Under the pieces are notes generated by a model. It was not told where the DNA came from. It saw only the letters and a list, made by a program, of their open reading frames with translations, and made no database searches. The position numbers and the translations under genes were made by a program. Below are positions 57,348 through 64,000 of a stretch of 64,000 bases of DNA, piece by piece. Source of the DNA: Paenibacillus piri (lineage in GTDB: Bacteria; Bacillota; Bacilli; Paenibacillales; NBRC-103111); the NCBI RefSeq assembly GCF_004354045.1, contig NZ_SMRT01000009.1, positions 124,001 through 188,000 on the forward strand, given 5' to 3'. Every line of letters begins with the position of its first letter. Positions within the stretch are counted from its first letter, which is position 1.

Positions 57348-57399
57348 GTTGAATAAAAACGTGCTCGGCCTCGAACCCTATTATACTAGGTTATCCATA

Positions 57400-57429
57400 T
57401 TGTGAGAAGCAATCCTACCGTGCTATAAT
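57400..57429 (+). promoter_or_regulatory. Promoter of the queDEC operon
   Basis: TTGTGA at 57400-57405 and TATAAT at 57424-57429 are 18 bases apart. No preQ1 riboswitch pattern is seen between the promoter and queD. Confidence 0.6.
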
Positions 57430-57464
57430 AAAGGTTGGCTTTTTTACGGAAGAGGTGAACGAAC

Positions 57465-57935
57465 ATGGAATACGAGATTCCTGTCAAAGTACAACGATTG
57501 GGCACAGATATTCAACAAGACGAGCTTAAATACCATGATAAAGAAGTATTGGTTTCCAAGGAATTTACATTCGACAGCGCTCATCATCTTCACTGCTATG
57601 AAGGAAAATGCAAAAGCCTGCACGGCCACACCTACAAGCTGCAGGTGCTGATGCGAGGCAAAGCGGATGAGCGCGGGATTGTCATAGATTTTGCCGACAT
57701 CAAGCGGATCGCTAAAGATCGGATCATCGATCTGCTCGATCACCGCTATTTAAACGAGGCGCTGCCGCCAATGAATACAACCGCTGAAAATATGGTCGTC
57801 TGGATGTACGAGCAGCTGAATGATGCGCTGCGCGAAGAACAGTTGCATCCGCGCGTCCGGTTGGACGAAGTCCGGCTGTGGGAGACGCCGACCAGCTTTG
57901 CGGCGGTAACGGCGGCCATGATGGGGGATGCGTAA
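57465..57935 (+). CDS. queD: 6-carboxy-5,6,7,8-tetrahydropterin synthase
   Basis: A 156-residue QueD of the PTPS family, making 6-carboxytetrahydropterin in queuosine/7-deazaguanine synthesis. The zinc histidines are FDSAHHLHCYEGKCKSLHGH; the catalytic cysteine lies between the first His pair and the HGH. DFADIKRIAKDRIIDLLDHR holds the acid-base pair. WETPTSFAAV ends the domain. The N-terminal 25 residues (VQRLGTDIQQDELKY) extend beyond the typical 120-140 aa form. ATG 57465 has AGAGGTGAA upstream. queE follows after four bases. Confidence 0.94.
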   Translation: MEYEIPVKVQRLGTDIQQDELKYHDKEVLVSKEFTFDSAHHLHCYEGKCKSLHGHTYKLQVLMRGKADERGIVIDFADIKRIAKDRIIDLLDHRYLNEALPPMNTTAENMVVWMYEQLNDALREEQLHPRVRLDEVRLWETPTSFAAVTAAMMGDA

Positions 57936-57939
57936 CGGG

Positions 57940-58755
57940 ATGGTTCAGGTTGACAAGCAAGCAAACGGAAATAGCCGCACAGCGGCGGTCGATGCGAATG
58001 TGAAAAAGGGCGCAAGCGACCGGCCGGACGCTAAGGCTGGCGTTGCGTATCCTTTACGTCATGCGGATGCGGACCCGCTTGCCATCAAACTGCCGATGGT
58101 CGAAATTTTCGAGACGGTGGAAGGCGAAGGGACCGGAGCCGGTTTTCCGACCGTATTCGTTCGTCTGTTCGGCTGCAATTTGCGCTGCACCTGGTGCGAT
58201 ACGAAATACAGCTATCCGCCGGAGGAAGCCGAACGCGTGATGACCATCGGCGAAATTGTCGAGGAGGTACGGACCTACCGCTCGACGCGTATTTGCCTCA
58301 CAGGCGGAGAACCGCTCTTGTACGGCGATAAGTCGGCTGCGCTGATTGAAGCGCTGCTGACGATAGACCGGCTTACGGACCTGCATATTGAAACGAACGG
58401 CGCTATTGACGTCGTCCCTTTTATGGAGCGGATCCATTCTCCGAAGGTGAGATATATTGTCGATTACAAGCTGCCCGATTCAGGCGAAACCGGCAAGATG
58501 GTCGTTTCCCATTTGGCGAAGCTGCGCAAGCAGGACGAGCTGAAGTTCGTGATCGGCAGCGTGCGCGATTTTGCCGAGGCGGTTCGGGTGCTGGCGCAGT
58601 ATCCGACCGAGGCGCTTCCGCTGTTTAGTCCGGTTTGGGAAACGATGCCGCCGGCCAAGCTGGTGCAGCTGATGCTCGATAATGGGCTATCCGGGGTCAA
58701 GCTTAATATGCAGCTGCATAAAATAATTTGGGATCCGGCGGCCCGCGGAGTTTAA
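57940..58755 (+). CDS. queE: 7-carboxy-7-deazaguanine synthase
   Basis: A 271-residue radical-SAM enzyme that contracts carboxytetrahydropterin to 7-carboxy-7-deazaguanine. The iron-sulfur ligands are in GCNLRCTWCDTKYS (CxxxCxxC). Upstream, MVEIFETVEGEGTGAGFPTV is the family entry, and CLTGGEPLLY binds SAM. About 45 residues precede that entry and are hydrophilic and not conserved-looking (DANVKKGASDRPDAKAGVA). The start is uncertain: ATG 57940 has GGGGG 12 bases upstream, ATG 57928 overlaps that site, and a later start near residue 45 is possible. It sits between queD and queC. Confidence 0.92.
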   Translation: MVQVDKQANGNSRTAAVDANVKKGASDRPDAKAGVAYPLRHADADPLAIKLPMVEIFETVEGEGTGAGFPTVFVRLFGCNLRCTWCDTKYSYPPEEAERVMTIGEIVEEVRTYRSTRICLTGGEPLLYGDKSAALIEALLTIDRLTDLHIETNGAIDVVPFMERIHSPKVRYIVDYKLPDSGETGKMVVSHLAKLRKQDELKFVIGSVRDFAEAVRVLAQYPTEALPLFSPVWETMPPAKLVQLMLDNGLSGVKLNMQLHKIIWDPAARGV

Positions 58756-58802
58756 CGATCGCTGCGATATCGGAATAGCAGGGTGAAAGGGGAGAAAGAA
58801 GC

Positions 58803-59519
58803 ATGACGGTGAACGCATCGCAGAAAAAGGCGGTTGTTATTTTAAGCGGCGGGCTGGACAGCACAACCTGCATGGGGATCGCCCGGGACAAAGGATATGA
58901 GCTGTATCCGATTACGTTCGATTACGGGCAGCGGCATAAAATCGAGCTGGAAAATGCCGGTCTTGTCGCGGATTATTACGGGGTTAAAGACAGACATAAG
59001 GTGATTGCGCTCGGTTTTTTGAAGGAGTTCGGGGGCAGCGCGCTTACGGATGAAACGATCGACGTGCCGGATACGAGCCAAGCGGGGACCGCCGCCCAGT
59101 ACGGAGAGTCTGAAATTCCGGTTACTTATGTGCCCGGCCGAAACCTGCTGTTTCTGTCCATCGCGACTTCTTATGCGGAATCGATCGGCGCGGAGGCTAT
59201 TTATATCGGGGTCAATGCTCTGGACTATAGCGGATATCCGGATTGCCGTCCGGAATTTATCCGCAAAGTGGAGGAAGTGATGGCATTCGCTACCCGCGTT
59301 GGCGTGGAAGGCGGTCCGATTCGCATCGAAACGCCGCTCAGCGAATGGACCAAGGCGGAAATCATCCGCCAGGGCACGGTGCTGCGGGTTCCGTACCAGC
59401 TGACTACCTCATGCTACAACGGGCAAGCCGAGGCATGCGGCGTATGCGACAGCTGCCGGCTCAGGCTGAAAGGCTTCGCGGAAGCCGGGGTTCCCGATCC
59501 GATTGCCTATCGTACCTAA
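58803..59519 (+). CDS. queC: 7-cyano-7-deazaguanine synthase
   Basis: A 238-residue PP-loop ATPase that makes preQ0 from 7-carboxy-7-deazaguanine, ATP and ammonia. The PP-loop is VVILSGGLDSTTCMG and the zinc cysteines are in YNGQAEACGVCDSCRLRLKG. YVPGRNLLFLSIATSYAES and GVNALDYSGYPDCRPEF are family segments. ATG 58803 has AGGGGAGAAAGA upstream. With queD and queE it forms a complete preQ0 branch; queF, which reduces preQ0, is not adjacent, so it must be elsewhere or absent. Confidence 0.96.
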   Translation: MTVNASQKKAVVILSGGLDSTTCMGIARDKGYELYPITFDYGQRHKIELENAGLVADYYGVKDRHKVIALGFLKEFGGSALTDETIDVPDTSQAGTAAQYGESEIPVTYVPGRNLLFLSIATSYAESIGAEAIYIGVNALDYSGYPDCRPEFIRKVEEVMAFATRVGVEGGPIRIETPLSEWTKAEIIRQGTVLRVPYQLTTSCYNGQAEACGVCDSCRLRLKGFAEAGVPDPIAYRT

Positions 59520-59689
59520 TGCATGTGAGATGTGCCGTGCGCGCGGAACAACCCGTATGTTGGCCGGCATTATCCATAATGAATGCACCGGCACCCGAAC
59601 GATGTACCCTCATTGTGCACACATATGAACGCGTCCATGATCGGACGCTGCGATAGCCGGCCGCAATACATGCATGATCCATGACAAAC

Positions 59690-59739
59690 AAGCCTCCTGG
59701 CACCGCTGCATCAGCGGGCTCGGGAGGCTTTGCTTTTTT
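59690..59739 (+). terminator. Terminator after queC
   Basis: AAGCCTCC/GGGAGGCTT outer stem, CGCTG/CAGCG inner stem, then TTTTTT. It is 170 bases beyond the queC stop; 59520-59689 has no gene I can support. Confidence 0.75.
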
Positions 59740-59747
59740 CGCTTGAA

Positions 59748-60146
59748 TCAGCTCGGGTCAATATCCCTCATCCGCCCCTTTTCCTTCCAAAAGAGCGCAG
59801 TCAGCACCCGTTCGATCCATTCCTTATCTTGATCGGTCAGCTCGGTCCCGTCGAAAATCAGATCGTTATCGCGCAAAAATCGCCGTAAGTTCACCTTCGG
59901 CTTTGTATACGAATCATTTGGCGCCGAATCCGTCTTCTCCAAATAGCCTGCAAGGCTCATCAGCTCGCCGTACGGAGCATTCAGCCCTTCCGACAGCTTC
60001 ATCAGCACGTCGGGCGAAGGGACTCCGCGGTTGCCGTTTTCCAGCTGGGAAATGTATGCTGCGGAAACGCCGGAACGATCGGACAGTTCGCGAATCGTAA
60101 AGCCTTTCAATTTGCGCATGTCGCGCAGCTGTTCATAAAAGTTCAT
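59748..60146 (-). CDS. XRE-family transcriptional regulator
   Basis: A 132-residue helix-turn-helix protein. The HTH is at residues 5-60 (LRDMRKLKGFTIRELSDRSG and VSAAYISQLENGNRG). The C-terminal 65 residues (KVNLRRFLRDNDLIFDGTEL) include a DQDKEWIERVL acidic segment and may hold dimerisation or ligand contacts. ATG 60146 is chosen because CAGGTG lies upstream; the ATG at 60164 lacks a site. It is divergent from another XRE gene, with repeated inverted sequences between them. The family resembles SinR/HipB-like repressors, but the role is not defined. Confidence 0.85.
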   Translation of the reverse strand: MNFYEQLRDMRKLKGFTIRELSDRSGVSAAYISQLENGNRGVPSPDVLMKLSEGLNAPYGELMSLAGYLEKTDSAPNDSYTKPKVNLRRFLRDNDLIFDGTELTDQDKEWIERVLTALFWKEKGRMRDIDPS

Positions 60147-60173
60147 GTTCGGCAGCACCTGCATCTTAGATTA

Positions 60174-60189
60174 GTAAACAATGGTTAAC
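60174..60189. promoter_or_regulatory. Operator-like dyad 1 between XRE genes
   Basis: GTAAACAATGGTTAAC is a near-perfect palindrome containing the GTAAAC half-site shared with the dyads at 60205 and 60241. Confidence 0.5.
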
Positions 60190-60204
60190 ACAATTATGTT
60201 ATCA

Positions 60205-60217
60205 GTAAACTTCTGTA
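60205..60217. promoter_or_regulatory. Operator-like site 2 between XRE genes
   Basis: GTAAACTTCTGTA repeats the right half (ACTTNTGTA) of the perfect dyad at 60241. Confidence 0.45.
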
Positions 60218-60240
60218 AATTCAACGCTTCCATCAATGGA

Positions 60241-60260
60241 TACAAAAGTAAACTTTTGTA
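60241..60260. promoter_or_regulatory. Operator-like perfect dyad 3 between XRE genes
   Basis: TACAAAAGTAAACTTTTGTA is a perfect 9-bp inverted repeat with a two-base centre. It ends just before the -35 of the plus-strand XRE promoter, a typical repressor or activator position. Confidence 0.65.
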
Positions 60261-60261
60261 G

Positions 60262-60289
60262 TTGCACATGTAAAACAAAATGGTATAAT
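60262..60289 (+). promoter_or_regulatory. Promoter of the 68-aa XRE gene
   Basis: TTGCAC at 60262-60267 and TATAAT at 60284-60289 are 16 bases apart, with an extended -10 TGG. Confidence 0.65.
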
Positions 60290-60327
60290 AATGGGCAGAT
60301 GGAAAAGAATGGAGGGGTTCAGTTCGG

Positions 60328-60534
60328 ATGAAGATTAGAACGAGGCCGAACGTATTTATGAAGGCAAGAATTGTGAAGGGGTTGTCTCAAAGGGACTTGG
60401 CCAAGCAGTCGGGCTTGAGCCCATCCTACATCAGTCTGCTCGAACGATCCGTCAAAAGCGTAGGGCCGGCCACAGCGAAGCGGTTGTGCGAGCTGCTGGA
60501 GCAGCCGTTGGACTCGTTGTTTATCATTGAATAA
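60328..60534 (+). CDS. Small XRE-family regulator (68 aa)
   Basis: A minimal HTH protein of 68 residues covering only the DNA-binding domain (RIVKGLSQRDLAKQSGLSPS and YISLLERSVKSVGPATAKRL). No dimerisation tail is visible. ATG 60328 has GGAGGGG upstream, and its promoter overlaps the operator dyads shared with the opposite XRE gene. It might be a Cro-like antagonist or anti-repressor of the larger protein. No toxin or phage gene is adjacent. Confidence 0.82.
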   Translation: MKIRTRPNVFMKARIVKGLSQRDLAKQSGLSPSYISLLERSVKSVGPATAKRLCELLEQPLDSLFIIE

Positions 60535-60657
60535 TAAACGGTATCGTCCGGCAGCCCGAATGACCACTATTATGTATGTAGCGTTGTAACCTTATATGTG
60601 GCCGGCGATCTGCATACTGCATGGAACGGCCGCTTTGAAGACGGAATCCGCCAGCGG

Positions 60658-61800
60658 TCAAGACGCGACGACCTTGTTTTTTCCGCTGGTTTTGGCTTTA
60701 TACATCGCTTCGTCCGCCTGCTTGATCAGCTCGTCCGCGGTCATCTGCTTTTTGTGTCTGGACCATCCCATACTTACCGTTACTATCGTTTCCGCTTCGA
60801 TCCGGGCGCGGATGCGTTCTGCGAGTTCCGCAGAGTCTGTGTCGGGATCCGTCACGAGCACGACCATTTCTTCGCCCCCATATCTGCCGCAAATCCCGAT
60901 CTGATCCGTTTCCTCCCTCATAATGCCTGCAACCTGCTTCAGCACCTGATCTCCCATATGATGGCCCTTCGTGTCGTTGAGCTTTTTAAAATTATCGATA
61001 TCGCTGAAAATAACGGATACGCTGATCCGCCCGGCGATATACTGTCCGACCCGGTTGTAAAAATATTTGCGGTTATACAGCTGCGTCAATCCGTCACGGA
61101 TCGAAGAATTATAGATGGCCTGCATCAGCTCAATGACGCGCTCGACGATAAACAGAAATAGGATGAGATGAAACAGCATCGGAATCGTCTGCTCCAGCTT
61201 CATCAATACCGGCTGGTTTCCGCCGAATACGTAAATATTGGCCATATGGATCATTTGCGTGCAAAAATATAACGTAAGCATCAGCTGGTATTTGACATTT
61301 TGACCGATGCGCGAATTGACCAGCAGAAAGCTGATGAATAGGAGAACGACCAGAAACAGCTCGACGATCAACGGCTGCAGCAGCTTGATTTGCGAGCCGT
61401 TCCCTTCCAGCCAGCCGGGGATATACCAGTAGCTCAACGAGATAACGGCGGTTACGGCACAGCACACCACGAAGACAACGCCGTCTCTCAGCCGGGTCGG
61501 ATTGTACAGCTGATATATTCCCGTATTGACGAGCAAGAACGAGAACACCTTCAGCATCATCGCCCAAAAAGCAGCCGTGTCGCTTATGTCCGGATTCAGC
61601 TGGAAATAAACAAGTTGGCCGTACTGCGCCATCAGGATCATCAAGGAGACCGTGATGGAGAGATAGCCGATTTTGCGGCGTGTCATGAGGAGCCGGAACG
61701 CGACAAGCAGCGTAAGCAGGAGAATCACCAAAATGATCGTATAGGAAATGATGGCGCCGAGCGTACCCGATCCTAAATCTTCCAGCCGTAAATCGTTCAT
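60658..61800 (-). CDS. Membrane diguanylate cyclase (GGDEF)
   Basis: A 380-residue protein with about seven membrane helices in the first 215 residues (for example GAIISYTIILVILLLTLLVA) and a cytosolic GGDEF domain. The active loop is RYGGEEMVVLV (GGEEM variant), and DGLTQLYNRKYFYNRVGQYI and FSDIDNFKKLNDTKGH are the substrate and metal segments. There is no RxxD inhibitory site five residues before the active loop (the place reads TDQIGICGRY), so c-di-GMP feedback is unlikely. ATG 61800 is preferred because GAGGT lies 12 bases upstream; ATG 61821 has no ribosome site. Confidence 0.88.
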   Translation of the reverse strand: MNDLRLEDLGSGTLGAIISYTIILVILLLTLLVAFRLLMTRRKIGYLSITVSLMILMAQYGQLVYFQLNPDISDTAAFWAMMLKVFSFLLVNTGIYQLYNPTRLRDGVVFVVCCAVTAVISLSYWYIPGWLEGNGSQIKLLQPLIVELFLVVLLFISFLLVNSRIGQNVKYQLMLTLYFCTQMIHMANIYVFGGNQPVLMKLEQTIPMLFHLILFLFIVERVIELMQAIYNSSIRDGLTQLYNRKYFYNRVGQYIAGRISVSVIFSDIDNFKKLNDTKGHHMGDQVLKQVAGIMREETDQIGICGRYGGEEMVVLVTDPDTDSAELAERIRARIEAETIVTVSMGWSRHKKQMTADELIKQADEAMYKAKTSGKNKVVAS

Positions 61801-62004
61801 TTGTCGAAAATAACCTCGCATTCATGTAAAGATGATTGTATTATACCAAACATACATTCGTTTTGGTGAAAATATTGTCTTAAATTGTCTTAAAGAATAA
61901 GGGCTGTCCGAATGCTTGGAACTCTTGTGGTCGTCTGGCAATACTGTTACGATGTAACTATATATCTCATTCATTTTCATACTCGGTCGTTACGGAGGGC
62001 TATC

Positions 62005-63138
62005 ATGAATATATTGCAAGCATTGTTCTTCCCCCCGGAGCAGCCGGGCGGCGTATCGTCGATGATTCCTTTTATGCTGGACCGCTTCAATAAGCGCGGA
62101 TGGGAAATGGAGCTGTTCTCGCTGCCGAAACGGGTTCGCGGCAAAGGGGTGGAGCCGGTTCAGTTCGCTACCTTCGATTGGCAAGCGTACACCGGTAATC
62201 CTATCGTCGAAAAATATATACAAACCTATAAAGACTACGTATGGTGGACGAAAATGCGTCTGACCAAATCGTATGACCTGATTCACGCGCATCATCCGAT
62301 TGCGGCGCTGGTGATGAAGCAGCTTTTTCCGGACACCCCGATTATAATGACGGTTCATTCGAGCTTTGAGAAGGAATTGTTGCTGAACGGCAAGATCAAG
62401 GAGAACGGGCCCGAATACGCTTTTTTAACGTCCATCTACCGGGAACTGGAAGAGCGGGTCGACCAGCTGCTTACGGTGTCGCATTCATTCAAGCAGTATT
62501 TGGCGGACTATGTGACCAATCCCGACCGGATCAGTGTCATACCGAACGGCTTCGACGAGAAGCGGTTTCGTCCGGTTCCTCACGAGAATAAGGTTCCGCA
62601 GCTCATTACCGTCTGCCGGCTCGTTCCCGCGAAGGGTCTTGATACCCTGCTGCTGGCGTGTGCGGAGCTTAAAAAACGGGGCAATCCGTTCGTCCTTCAC
62701 CTGATCGGAGACGGACCGATTCGCCCGGAGCTGGAGCAGATGGCGATTGAGCTGAACATTTATGAGGAAATTATTTTTTACGGCTACATGCTGCATCCGG
62801 AAGATTTCATGCCGTTTTTCGACGTGTTCGTTCTGCCTTCCCGTGCGGAATCCTTCGGATCCGTATTTGCCGAGGCGGCGTTATGCGGCTTGGCGCTGGT
62901 GGGCACGAATGTGGGCGGGATTCCGGAGCAGATTGTGGACGGGCAAAACGGTTTGCTCGTACCGGTGGACGATGTCCCGGCCCTAACCGCTGCGCTCGAG
63001 AAGGTGACCGGCGATCCGACGTACCGGTACAATTTGGGTCGTATCGCGTGGGACAAGGCGCAGAACGCTTATTCAATGTCGCGCGTCGTGCAGCAGCTGA
63101 AAAGCGTGTACCGTACTTACCGCAAAGAGCAGTCTTAA
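62005..63138 (+). CDS. Glycosyltransferase family 4
   Basis: A 377-residue retaining GT-B glycosyltransferase. The N-terminal Rossmann half starts NILQALFFPPEQPGGVSSMI, with HAHHPIAA and TVHSSFEKELLLNGK as acceptor-side segments. The C-terminal half has RLVPAKGLDTLLLACAELKK and the E-x7-E signature, here PSRAESFGSVFAEAALCG. NVGGIPEQIVDGQNGLLVP is the donor loop. ATG 62005 has ACGGAGGG eight bases upstream. No polysaccharide cluster is adjacent; it probably glycosylates a lipid or surface glycan. Confidence 0.92.
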   Translation: MNILQALFFPPEQPGGVSSMIPFMLDRFNKRGWEMELFSLPKRVRGKGVEPVQFATFDWQAYTGNPIVEKYIQTYKDYVWWTKMRLTKSYDLIHAHHPIAALVMKQLFPDTPIIMTVHSSFEKELLLNGKIKENGPEYAFLTSIYRELEERVDQLLTVSHSFKQYLADYVTNPDRISVIPNGFDEKRFRPVPHENKVPQLITVCRLVPAKGLDTLLLACAELKKRGNPFVLHLIGDGPIRPELEQMAIELNIYEEIIFYGYMLHPEDFMPFFDVFVLPSRAESFGSVFAEAALCGLALVGTNVGGIPEQIVDGQNGLLVPVDDVPALTAALEKVTGDPTYRYNLGRIAWDKAQNAYSMSRVVQQLKSVYRTYRKEQS

Positions 63139-63231
63139 AAGGTCCCGGTTAATCTGTCAGAGTGGACGCGCGTTGAGCGCGATCCCGACAGTCAGGGCAA
63201 GCCAAGCTATGCCAACGGAAGGAAGCGGGAC

Positions 63232-63786
63232 ATGTTGAAGTCGATTGCATATTTGCAGACCGGCAACGAGAGGCAGCGTCGTGCGTACAAAGCGATTGTT
63301 GACTTGGGCATTTTGAACGATTTGGCCCGGTACGGTCCTGTGCTGTGCGGGACTATACCGATCGGGATCGATGTAGACGGCTCCGATCTGGATATTATTA
63401 TGAAGGTTGAAGATTTTGCCAAATTTACCGCTATAGCGACTCGATTGTATGGTAATCATACGGGTTTTCAAGTGAAATCGAACATAATCCGGGAGATGCC
63501 CGCCATCAAGGTTAACTTCGATTTTGGCGGCTTTCCGTTTGAATTGTTCGGCCAGCCGCAGCCGGTTGAAGCTCAGCATGCATATCGGCATATGTTGGTG
63601 GAGCATCGTCTGTTAATGAAATATCCCGACCTTAAGAACGATGTTATACGTTTGAAAGAGCAGGGGATCAAGACCGAGCCCGCCTTCGCCCGGATCTTGC
63701 AGCTGGCGGGCGATCCGTATGACTCGCTCTTGACATTAGGCGAAGCAATCAGGGTATCGTCCCGCAGCGGACCGAGCAGCCGTTAA
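63232..63786 (+). CDS. DUF4269 nucleotidyltransferase-like protein
   Basis: A 184-residue protein of the DUF4269 family. The N-terminal half has the nucleotidyltransferase-type acidic pair GTIPIGIDVDGSDLDIIMKV and further FDFGGFPFELFGQ. The C-terminal part is helical (RHMLVEHRLLMKYPDLKNDV). ATG 63232 has GGAAGGAAGCGGG upstream. It may transfer a nucleotide to an unknown target; a toxin-like or antitoxin-like role has not been shown. Confidence 0.85.
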   Translation: MLKSIAYLQTGNERQRRAYKAIVDLGILNDLARYGPVLCGTIPIGIDVDGSDLDIIMKVEDFAKFTAIATRLYGNHTGFQVKSNIIREMPAIKVNFDFGGFPFELFGQPQPVEAQHAYRHMLVEHRLLMKYPDLKNDVIRLKEQGIKTEPAFARILQLAGDPYDSLLTLGEAIRVSSRSGPSSR

Positions 63787-63801
63787 CTGACCGTTATTCC
63801 T

Positions 63802-64000
63802 CTAGGCTGCCAACCGCAATATAATGATACCGGCCATCGCCGCGCTGAGGCCGTACACTTCCATCCGGGTAAACCGCTCCTTCAATACGAACCGGGCATA
63901 CAGCAGCACGATCACCACGTTCATCGCCGTCACGACGGATACCAGACCCGTAACGCCGAGCCGGTAGGCCGGCATGTTCAGCATCATTCCGGAAATGTTC
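63802..64000 (-). CDS. EamA/DMT-type transporter (C-terminal part only)
   Basis: The last 66 or so residues of a membrane protein whose start lies beyond the right edge. The visible part has two membrane helices: LGVTGLVSVVTAMNVVIVLL and VYGLSAAMAGIIILRLAA, with LYARFVLKERFTRME between. This is the end pattern of the drug/metabolite transporter (EamA) superfamily, where LKER before the last helix is common. No function beyond small-molecule transport can be given. Confidence 0.75.
   Translation of the reverse strand, partial: NISGMMLNMPAYRLGVTGLVSVVTAMNVVIVLLYARFVLKERFTRMEVYGLSAAMAGIIILRLAA

Noticed and set aside
57348-57464. preQ1 riboswitch upstream of queD
   Set aside because: I cannot find the conserved loop and A-rich tail of preQ1-I in this stretch, and the leader after the -10 is only about 30 bases.

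Overview
The window looks like a chromosomal segment of a spore-forming Gram-positive bacterium of the Paenibacillaceae (Paenibacillus or a close relative). Reasons: moderate-to-high GC, AGGAGG-type ribosome binding sites with many TTG and GTG starts, sigma-A promoters often with an extended -10, rho-independent terminators, and a Bacillota gene set (YtpB-like terpene synthase, GltC-like LysR protein, YugP, YitT, CshA, RelQ, a YjcZ-like miniprotein, a 6S RNA). There is no rRNA, tRNA, complete insertion sequence, prophage or CRISPR array. The species call is inference from protein families.

Layout. 1-16.6 kb: end of an ABC ATPase, a MATE-like/MFS exporter operon, a tandem structured repeat, a terpene-synthase pair, pfkA, a PrxQ-type peroxiredoxin, an FMN reductase with ung, two glycosidase-like genes around a second MFS transporter, tatA, YitT, and a DUF4178/DUF4247 pair. 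16.6-26.3 kb: cshA, a DUF624 membrane protein, 6S RNA and a short transaldolase, a lone xylulokinase with a XylR-like operator, tpx opposite a GltC-like regulator, YugP with a MerR regulator. 26.5-36.9 kb: an ammonium transporter under a TnrA/GlnR-like box, followed by a DUF294 nucleotidyltransferase and a DnaQ-type exonuclease; a JAMM peptidase; an exporter; a ResA-like thioredoxin; citramalate synthase; a 37-codon leader ORF with dinB and mobB; ferredoxin. 37-43.6 kb: a signalling block with a CHASE2 adenylate cyclase, a FecR/cohesin-like exported protein, an NHL-repeat exported protein and an HD-GYP protein.

44.3-55.4 kb: an L,D-transpeptidase, a 45-residue membrane protein, pyrD, relQ, DUF309, an anchored unknown protein, a NOL1/NOP2-type rRNA methyltransferase with a pseudouridine synthase, a Cof-type phosphatase, a 30-residue YjcZ-like peptide, and an acidic protein built from three copies of one module. 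55.5-64 kb: a second copy of the structured tandem repeat beside a second NOL1/NOP2 methyltransferase, the queDEC operon, a divergent pair of XRE regulators around inverted-repeat operators, a GGDEF protein, a glycosyltransferase, a DUF4269 protein and the end of an EamA-type transporter.

The most unusual signal is not a gene. At 3472-3651 (+) and 55581-55807 (-) lie two arrays with the same 114-bp period. They share an invariant 14-nt core and fold into the same three-way junction plus bulged hairpin, while most stem sequences differ by compensatory changes. Both start a few bases after a stop codon, in the sense direction. This suggests a structured RNA (or DNA) element family that I do not recognise. 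A second, weaker family of about 65 bp occurs three times between genes.
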